From the NCBI GenBank assembly GCA_911728435.2, contig OU452200.1:1550001-1614000 (forward strand): a DNA stretch of 64,000 nucleotides. The letters run 5' to 3'. Positions 56,838 through 64,000 of this stretch are shown in pieces. The position numbers and the translations under genes are program-made. This DNA is from Apoderus coryli (taxonomy: Eukaryota > Arthropoda > Insecta > Coleoptera > Attelabidae). How positions within the stretch are numbered: position 1 is the first letter of the stretch; every line of letters begins with the position of its first letter. A model generated the notes under the pieces. That model worked only from the letters and a program-made list of their open reading frames with translations. It made no database searches and was not told the DNA's origin.

Positions 56838-56935
56838 ATAATAATAATAAAGTTCTTTTATTGCATCAGTAGTAAACAATTACAATTATAACATACCTAA
56901 TGCAATTGGGCGAGATTCAGTACGGTTCTATGTAC
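56838..56935 (-). mobile_element. Probable LINE 3' end
   Basis: A minus-strand (TTA)n tail (complement at 56838-56852) with AATAAAAGAACTTTATTATT, as at LINE 3' ends here. It directly precedes the pogo-like insertion, and LINE coding resumes on the far side at 58268. The link between the two halves is an inference. Confidence 0.4.
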
Positions 56936-58238
56936 AGTAGGGGAGACCGGGGACATTTGAACCATTTTTACAAATAATTCTAAATTTATGTTCACGTATA
57001 GCTGGGAGTTTGATATACTTAACCTAGCAGTTAAATTAGACTATTGATAAGCAGGAAAGGAATATGCAAAAGAAATAAGAGATGGTGCATAATGTTACAA
57101 ACGACCCCGGTCAAGGGTCAATTGAAACAATGGTAATGGGGACAATATATTGTTTATTTTCATTTATTAGTCAACAAAAAATATTCAAAACCAAGTAGGA
57201 ACTATAACAAAATTGCCTCATAACTTCATAACAACAACAAAAATTAACACAATATTCTGCTTATGAGGTATTCTGGTGTACCAGTTTGGACTTTCTTTTT
57301 TTCTTTCCTTTTGCTGCCACATTTCGTGGTGGACCTTTTCCAAAAAACCTAACAGCTTCTGGTGAAAAAGTTTCATTTTGTGTGGTTGATTTGTCTAAAG
57401 TATTTTCGGAAATTTCAAAATTTTCTAGTCCCTGAGAAGTTGTTGGAGTAGGGTTTTGAAATTCATTGGTTTCTGGACTATTGTTACGCCAGTTTTATCA
57501 ACATTGAGTTGCTCTGGATAAACCGGTTGCCTGTTAGTGCTCGTATTGATAAGTCACGGTGTCTTGACATGAAACGAGAAAACCAGTCTTCTCCCGCCAT
57601 ACCATTTTCAATCCACGTCTATCTTTCGCTTTTACCTCAACAATGAGACATGAGATATACGAAATTGGTAAGCAGCTAGACGTAGAGAGAGCCCATTTTG
57701 AAGCTCTACGTATGCCGATTCATATAAAGATATATCTCGACTTGATCTATCAGTTTTTAGGACTCTTTTACGGGGTATCTGAAATTAAATAAACTAAGTA
57801 ATTTATTTTACAAACAGTTGGGGTCAATTGAAATTGAATTACAAACGTCCCCGTTACAACTGACCCCAAGCGACATTTTTAAATAAATGATACCATATTT
57901 ACTACAAGCGAAATTAATTTGAAATACTAACCAACGTAAAATAAAGCTAAGTTAATGGCCTAATTAATATAAAGTTGACAACGAACTAAACACATACACA
58001 GACTCAATTACACATACATAAGGAATATCGTAAATACTTACTTTGGACACGTGAAAACACAAAATCTCGCACTAAGTTCATATGGTTGCTTTAACATCCC
58101 GCGGCGTACTGCCGGAAGAAGCTCGCCGATATTTCTGTATGTTATGAGCACAGTTTGGTTATACAAACTTAACTAGAAAGAAGTTTTGATCACTGTTTCA
58201 ATTGACCCGTGTTACAATTGACCCCGGTCTCCCCTACT
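56936..58238 (-). mobile_element. Internally deleted pogo/Tigger-like DNA transposon
   Basis: Bounded by inverted termini AGTAGGGGAGACCGGGG (56936-56952 and complement 58222-58238). On the minus strand a decayed pogo-type transposase is visible: LSLRLAAYQFRISH (first helix-turn-helix), AGEDWFSRFMSRHRDLSIRA (CENP-B-type domain), NVDKTGVTIVQKP (first catalytic Asp block), then directly a C-terminal tail FSPEAVRFFGKGPPR with KGKKKK. The rest of the DDE domain is missing, so it is a non-autonomous derivative. GGGTCAATTGAAA-type motifs recur inside both ends in both orientations, possibly transposase-binding sites. Confidence 0.8.
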
Positions 58239-58267
58239 CGAAAAGTGAAACCCCTATCAAACCAGAC

Positions 58268-58570
58268 ACCCGGATCACAAACACTTTCACACCTTGCAGT
58301 TGCAAAGGACAACATTCTTTCTCCTAGAGAAACTAAGGCACTTGCATTTACCGACGTTTAATTGCAACTTGTTTGCCTGGCACCAGACTTCCAGAGAATT
58401 CAAATCTCTCTGCAGACCCTCACAGTCATCAAAACCATTTATATTAGCGAATAACTTCAAATCGTCGGCGAACAATAATGCTCGCGACTGCAAGGACTCC
58501 CGATAAAGCTATCCATTATAATATACATATTGCTGCCTTTCACTCAGATATGACGCACACAGAGTAAGCA
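58268..58570 (-). mobile_element. LINE RT fragment flanking the pogo-like element
   Basis: Minus strand: ASYLSERQQYVYYNG, then a deletion, SRALLFADDLKLFANINGFD (catalytic FADD), LNSLEVWCQANKLQLNVGK and KCKCLSFSRRKNVV. FADDLKL family. It breaks off next to the right end of the pogo-like insertion. Confidence 0.8.
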
Positions 58571-59879
58571 AATACTTATCGAAATCAAAGCTCTCCAATT
58601 TTTACCAATAACTAATTAGAATACATACCTACTATTCAATAAACATTTCTGAAATGATTAATCATTGACTACTTAGTTAAACATGTTTTTTTTTCTATTC
58701 TTTGTAGGTATAACATAAAAGATCAGGTTGTAAATCCTTGAAAAATAATATGCAAGACAAAAAAAACAATTCTTAACATATCGTTAGTCAGCCATTTTGT
58801 TTGCAAACCATGTAACACCTGTTTATTGGCTTTGTCTTTATCTTTCTTTTTACAAATAAAATGGAAAATATAAATAATACCAAATTTGGATAAATGTGTA
58901 TACAGGGTGTTCCAATAACAATGGGAAATCCGTTAACAACTATGTTTTGCCAAGAGGATGTGAAAATTGTTCGCCATTATTACTTATAAAAATTCTTCAC
59001 AAGTTTATGTTTTAGGTGATTCAAAAAAACGTAGGTTTATATTTCAAAATCTGAACAGTTGCAATTCGTTATCGACAAAAAAACTACTACGGTGTATAGG
59101 TAGAGTGTAATTCAGAATATAGTGAATTGACTACTTACCTAATTCTTACTATTAGGGCACTTACAATTTAATAAACCGAAGCAGTTTTATTTTTATTTTG
59201 TTGGAACCATACGGAATGAGCCAGGACCGTCTTAGAAACTATTTAAGACACGGCTGCAGCTAACACAATTTCCGCTAAAATCGCTCCAAGCACTTGATGG
59301 AGTGTCATGGGTATCAATCCATTTTTCAATGGGTTATATAGAGTTGTTACCAGTGTGCTGTGTGTTTTACGTAACTTACTATTTGTAGCTGTGTAGGTTT
59401 GACCCTAGAAGCATATACTGCGCGGGAAAAGGTAGGTCTCATCCTTCTTATCCGTCCATTTATTATTACATGCGCCATTTTATTCCTTTTCGTTAGAAGC
59501 TTTAAAAGTAATGAAAAAAGGGGCAAATACGAGTACAGTCCACTTCTTGTATTTATTTTTTTTTTGTTTTATCCATTAATTTGCATAGTATCTTCCAACA
59601 ACGCAATGGGTGGATCAGAAGGTTTCTTTAGAGCAAAGGTGAACATTAAAAGAGGACTACAGAAGTCAAAATTATTCCATCGCTTACCTTAAGTGTAGCT
59701 AAGTCTAAGATTTTTAAAATAATGCAAATTCATTATGTTTGCTAATGTATGTTTTGCCAGAAAAACTGGAAACACAAAATGTGCTTAGTCTTAATATTTG
59801 ATTAATACTTAATTCATGGTTAAAAAAATTGCCCTAACCTGAGGTTATGTTTTTACTTTAGACGGCTACATAAAACATC
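58571..59879. other. No gene recognised
   Basis: ACAGGGTGTTCCAATAACAA at 58910 looks like a MITE terminus. The open frame 59399-59692 (+) has hydrophobic stretches but no recognised family. Confidence 0.45.
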
Positions 59880-60760
59880 AACCTTTGTGTCCAGGAAAGA
59901 GGCATTTTTGAATTATTTATATAAAAAGTTCACGCCATTAAAAACGTCATTAATAAAACACATACATAAGAGGGGATCCAACACAGGACCCTACGGCACT
60001 CCAGATGTTGCACGGATAATACTGGACTTCAAACCACGGTACTTCACATACAAGTTACGTTCATGGAGATAAGTAGACAGAAATATTAAAAAATTCCGCC
60101 AAAAACTGGCTCAACATTAGTAGCAGTGGATCGTCCAGGAAAAAATCCGTACTGAATAGGCGTGACATGATTAAGCAAAATTTCATGCAATACGATCTAA
60201 AAACACTTCGAACAATTCGATTGTATAGCAATAGGCCGGTAGTTTCTAATATCCTGTCTATCACCTTTTTTGAAGATGGGGCTCATCCTTGACAGTTTCC
60301 AGAAATTCGGAAACTCCTTTCCTTTCAAGGATAAATTAAATATAGTTGAAATTGGTTTAGCGAAGACTGAGGCACACCATCAGGACCCGAAGTATGTCTA
60401 GCTTTAAACGACTTAAGTGCCCTGAAAACATCATCTTCACCAATCTTTCTAATTTGAAGCTGCTGTAAATCGCAGTTTTCCGCGAAATCCCAACAAAATG
60501 GAGCTGACCGCATATATGACCTTTGAAAATAATCGGCAAGAGAATTAACCATTTCTAGAGGATCAGGGAGTTCAATGTTATTGTTATTGTATATTATTTT
60601 ATTTAGGTAAGCGGTCAGTATGTCTATGATTGCTTATAAAAGAACAACATTTGACTGAATCTGAGTTTCGGTCTCTTTCAAATAATCCAGATAGGTATGA
60701 TCTATCAATTTCAGAGGTTTGTGTATAGAAGGTCAGTCTTCAATAAAGTCAGACTTTTAA
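59880..60760 (-). mobile_element. LINE RT N-terminal half, decayed
   Basis: Minus strand: VNSLADYFQRSYMRSAPF, VFRALKSFKARHTSGPDGV (GPDG motif), then in changing frames FWKLSRMSPIFKKGDRQDIR, NYRPIAIQSNCSKCF, QYGFFPGRSTATNVEPVF and a remnant near LCVGSPLM. A palm with ADD was not found. The region is antisense to the plus-strand open frame at 59887-60072, which is a shadow. Confidence 0.75.
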
Positions 60761-61749
60761 TTACATTGGGGAACAAATTTCAACTTTGTTCTTTTTGGAT
60801 TCAACTACCCAAGTAACTAAAAAATTCCTAATAGTCCAACAGTACTCGGCTAAAACTTCAAACTTCTAGTGACCTTCTTTCCATATGAAAAATCTTACAG
60901 CAACAAAATTTTCAGGACAGAAATCCAGATGCAAATCCAGAACTCAACGACATATCCCCTAGGCTTTGGTACCACCAAAGATCCATTAATCTTTGGTAAC
61001 ACATAATAAGTTGGTCAACCAAGTTGGGCTTTGCTTTTTTATGGTTCCCAAAGTGTTACATTCCTCTTTAATTTTAGCTTACTGAGTCTAGGAACTTTTC
61101 TTAAAATTTTAGATAATGCGCTGGTTACATTTTTATTTGCTTTGAGAAAGAAAAACTTTCCAAAATTCGAAACTTGGATTGCCATCGCACAACTTATTTA
61201 AATTACCACTTAGTTCAAGAAAAAAAATGAATTTTATACAGGTTTTTGTAGCAGGACTTATTTCTAAAACTGCTGGATAAAACTTAGCAGTAAAAACCAA
61301 AAAAATCCTGAAACTTTGCCACTCTGTATCTCAGAAATAAAGCTTCGACGGATATCTGTTTGTATAAGATTTTCATCTTAAAAATGATATTCTATAAGTT
61401 GTGCTACAAAATCCTAACTCACCCTGTATATTTATACAACTCTCTACGTAACTATAAACTTTTATTTGGTCAATTTGTGACAATCACAACGGCAATCTCT
61501 AATACCTAATAACGTTGCCTTATAAAACACAAAATAACAAAACTCAATGATTTGTAAATACCTTTTCTACATTTACCTGCCTTGATCTTGCCATTGATAT
61601 GGAAAACATTTTTGCCCACATATGTTGCTTTTGCTTAATGTAGTCGTATTATTCGCCTACTACATTGTCATTAAATTGTTTGTTTGTTTGTTTATAGAAG
61701 TTTTTGTAAATCATATACGAGGGTTTTTAAACAATTAATTTGATAACAA
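60761..61749. other. No feature seen
   Basis: AT-rich. CACCCTGTATATTTA at 61423 resembles a MITE end; no partner assigned. Confidence 0.45.
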
Positions 61750-61790
61750 TAGAACTGATGATGCAGCCCATCGAAATGTTGTCCAATTGG
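61750..61790 (+). ncRNA. Hammerhead-like motif, degenerate
   Basis: CTGATGA, TGCAGCCCATC, GAAA, TGTTGTCC. Keeps the CTGANGA and GAAA blocks at the usual distance, but stem II is weak and stem I does not pair well. Listed because it matches the pattern of the other three loci. Confidence 0.25.
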
Positions 61791-61875
61791 AACAATAAGG
61801 GAAGATTGAAATCGGCCCTGTATATGGAAAACTGCATGTGTTACCCAAAATATGATTAGGGCATCGTGAGTTTTA

Positions 61876-63070
61876 TAATAATAATAATAAGTTTATTTGC
61901 AGTTCAAAATAAGATACATATTCAATATATTATAAATATTTAGACAAAAAAAAAAAGAACCACAAAATGGGCTGAATGGCAGTAAAAACTGATATAGAAA
62001 TTCAGCCCAAACTAAAATATCATATTCAAAGTATACTAACAGTGAAAAATAGATAAACCACAAAAAACAAACAAAAAATCATATTGTGAAGCTCCCAAAA
62101 TTGAACACCAAAGTCTGAAAAATTACTCTAATTAACGCAATAACAATATAAAATATGTACAAATTCAAAAAAATATTAGTTAGAATCGTCATTTTAAATA
62201 TTGGGAAATTGGGGATCAGTTCAAAGTGGATTCAATGAATAAGTGTTCACGAATTTGTTTCTTAAAGGAATATACATTTAACTTTTTTAAGTAATCAGGT
62301 ATGCGGTTATAGATTTTGTAAATCTGAAAAGAGAATGATCGCTCAAAAATGGCAGTTCTTTGGCTTGGGGGAGACCTAATGTTTATGTTATGTACATCCG
62401 ATCGGAACTTAATTTTATTATACAGATATGGGGGTTGTCTAGTCATAAGAATTGTATGAAATAAAACCGCTGAATGTAACTGCCTCCGGTCGTTCATGGA
62501 GAGCCATTTGGTACTTAATAGTTTATGGCTTACAGGCTCGTACTTCCTAATCCCAAAAATGTACCTCAAACACGATTTTTGAACGCGTTGGATACGATTT
62601 TTATCAATATTTAGCAAACAGGGGCCATAAACAATGTCACAAAAATTAAAATTACTCAAAACTAGAGTGTCAGTGAGTCTAGCTTTAAGTTCAACAGAGA
62701 GAACGTGTCTATGTGGATAAAGCATCTTCAATGATGCATATGACTTTGAAATGCATTTAGAGATGTGATCATTGAAGCGTAATTCGGAATCCAACACTAG
62801 TCCCAAACTTCTAACCTTGTCTGTACTTTGCAGTGATACATCGTTGAGCTTAATTTGCATACAATTTTTAACATGTTGTTTGTTTTTACCAAAAAACAAG
62901 ACTTGTGTTTTTGCAGCATTTATTGTTAATTGATGCTTATCAGACCACAGGGCTAGGGAATCCAAATCATAATTTATTTTCTGGTTGGCATTGACAGCAT
63001 CCTCAACTTGAAATGAAAATCTCAGTTGACTATATCATCAGCGTACATGTAAGTTTCACAATATTATATT
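61876..63070 (-). mobile_element. LINE RT palm-thumb-C-terminus with (TTA)n tail
   Basis: Minus strand: TYMYADD (catalytic YADD, about 63057-63037) followed by a frame break, then an undamaged 249-residue frame 62965-62216: LALWSDKHQLTINAAKTQVL, VRSLGLVLDSELRFNDHI, VELKARLTDTLVLSNFNFCD, RIQRVQKSCLRYIFGIRKY and the C-terminus YNRIPDYLKKLNVYSFKKQI. The tail is (TTA)n at 61876-61890. It is a separate family from the FADDLKL copies. 5'-truncated just upstream of YADD. Confidence 0.9.
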
Positions 63071-63332
63071 ATAAAAAAGTAGCAACGAAGAAATCTGAAC
63101 ACCCTGTAAAGTGTCCCAAAAACGACGTTCAAACGGCATTTGGGTTCAAAAAATAAAAAGGCTAACCAAGAGCCTACCATTCTCTGACGAACCACCATCT
63201 TTTCACTGGGGTTTCAGGAGAGGTTGGCCGAGCATATTCTTAACCTTGGCATTTAGTTTTATATAATAATTATTTTCTGTGGTACATTTAATGTATTTTT
63301 AAAATTTTACTTAGTTTTACGTAACTGAAATA

Positions 63333-63565
63333 GATGGTCCAATATAGGAATCCACTGGTTGAATTTAGGCAACCAGTTTCCTATAATGGACCAGCTTTAA
63401 GCGTTTCGGATTAATTTTTTTCTACGAAAAACTCTTCAACAAAAAAATCTGAAAAACTAACTAGAAGTTATATTAAAGTATTATGTGTATACATTTGAAA
63501 GTGTTTTGATTTGTTTTCTGAAAGTTAGAGCGCTAAAACCGAAAACTGGTCCAATATAGGCAATC
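63333..63565. repeat. Nested inverted repeats (MITE-like)
   Basis: TGGTCCAATATAGGAA and CTGGTTG (63334-63362) pair with CAACCAG and TTCCTATAATGGACCA (63370-63395), making a hairpin of about 60 bases. A third copy of CTGGTCCAATATAGG at 63547 faces the second, so 63377-63565 could equally be an element with these as termini. No coding. Confidence 0.55.
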
Positions 63566-64000
63566 TTGCGCTTTGCCCTATTGCCTGTTGAAACACTAGA
63601 TGCCGCCACATACATCTTGTTGTCATTATGGAAGAAATTTCATCGGTTTACGGTGGCTGTTGTCCAGGAAATCCACTATTTTACAAGTGGCAAAAATGAA
63701 TGTTATTGTTACAATACTGTTATACGCAAAAACTGAGAAAAATTAAAATAATTACGTCGCCCACGCAAGCAGGAATATCGTTATGTCTCGTTTAAACAAC
63801 AATCTTAAGCACAATATAATACAATTAATAATAATAGAATATAATTTACATAATGAATATAAAGTCAGCAAAAACATATAGAGGTATATTACTAGAAAAG
63901 GTAAAGAGTTGTTTTTCTCATACGCTGTTACCAAATTGGGAAATACAGAAATCGGTATAAAAAAAATATATACAACGCAGTCTTACTTATATGTAACAGC
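63566..64000. other. No feature seen
   Basis: AT-rich to the window end; nothing recognised. Confidence 0.5.

Noticed and set aside
59399..59692. Hydrophobic open frame as a membrane protein gene
   Set aside because: No family resemblance, no splice context and AT-rich codons; too weak to call.
59887..60072. Plus-strand open frame
   Set aside because: Shadow of a decayed LINE RT readable on the minus strand.

Overview
This is a window of an insect-type nuclear genome: AT-rich, split genes with canonical GT/AG introns, and dense remains of jockey-type LINEs, an RTE-type LINE and Tc1/mariner elements. The order or species cannot be fixed from the sequence; a beetle-like repeat profile is only an impression. 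No tRNA, rRNA or CRISPR array was seen.

Two host genes can be assembled by joining exons whose splice signals and codon phases agree. On the + strand, 1045-4545 carries the last three exons of a muscarinic acetylcholine receptor: third cytoplasmic loop, TM6, TM7 and C-tail. Its earlier exons lie outside the window. On the - strand, 22751-19503 carries a complete four-exon gene for a 182-residue protein. It has an MGC N-terminus and a stathmin-like segment, an architecture resembling vertebrate STMND1. A LINE fragment fills much of its last intron and reaches almost to the splice donor.

Most of the remainder is transposon debris. Around 18 LINE pieces are visible, and some insertions can be read precisely. 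Two copies of one jockey element each have 9-bp target-site duplications (14706-16922 and 38486-39031; the second sits inside another LINE). An RTE-type LINE (41970-43677) splits a mariner transposase gene with an 11-bp duplication. About a dozen Tc1/mariner pieces from several lineages are present, along with a pogo-like element with inverted termini and a deleted core (56936-58238). A frameshifted tyrosine recombinase of the Crypton/DUF3504 kind lies at 31917-32740. Several short inverted-repeat elements are also visible.

The most interesting signal is not a protein. A well-formed type-I hammerhead ribozyme lies on the - strand at 14636-14697, with invariant core, GUC cleavage triplet, all three stems and an asymmetric internal loop in stem I. 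Elsewhere (29.3, 46.3, 54.9 kb and, weakly, 61.8 kb) there are related hairpins with the pattern CTGANGA-N-stem-GAAA. Their stems differ in sequence but still pair, and each carries one base more than the hammerhead core allows.
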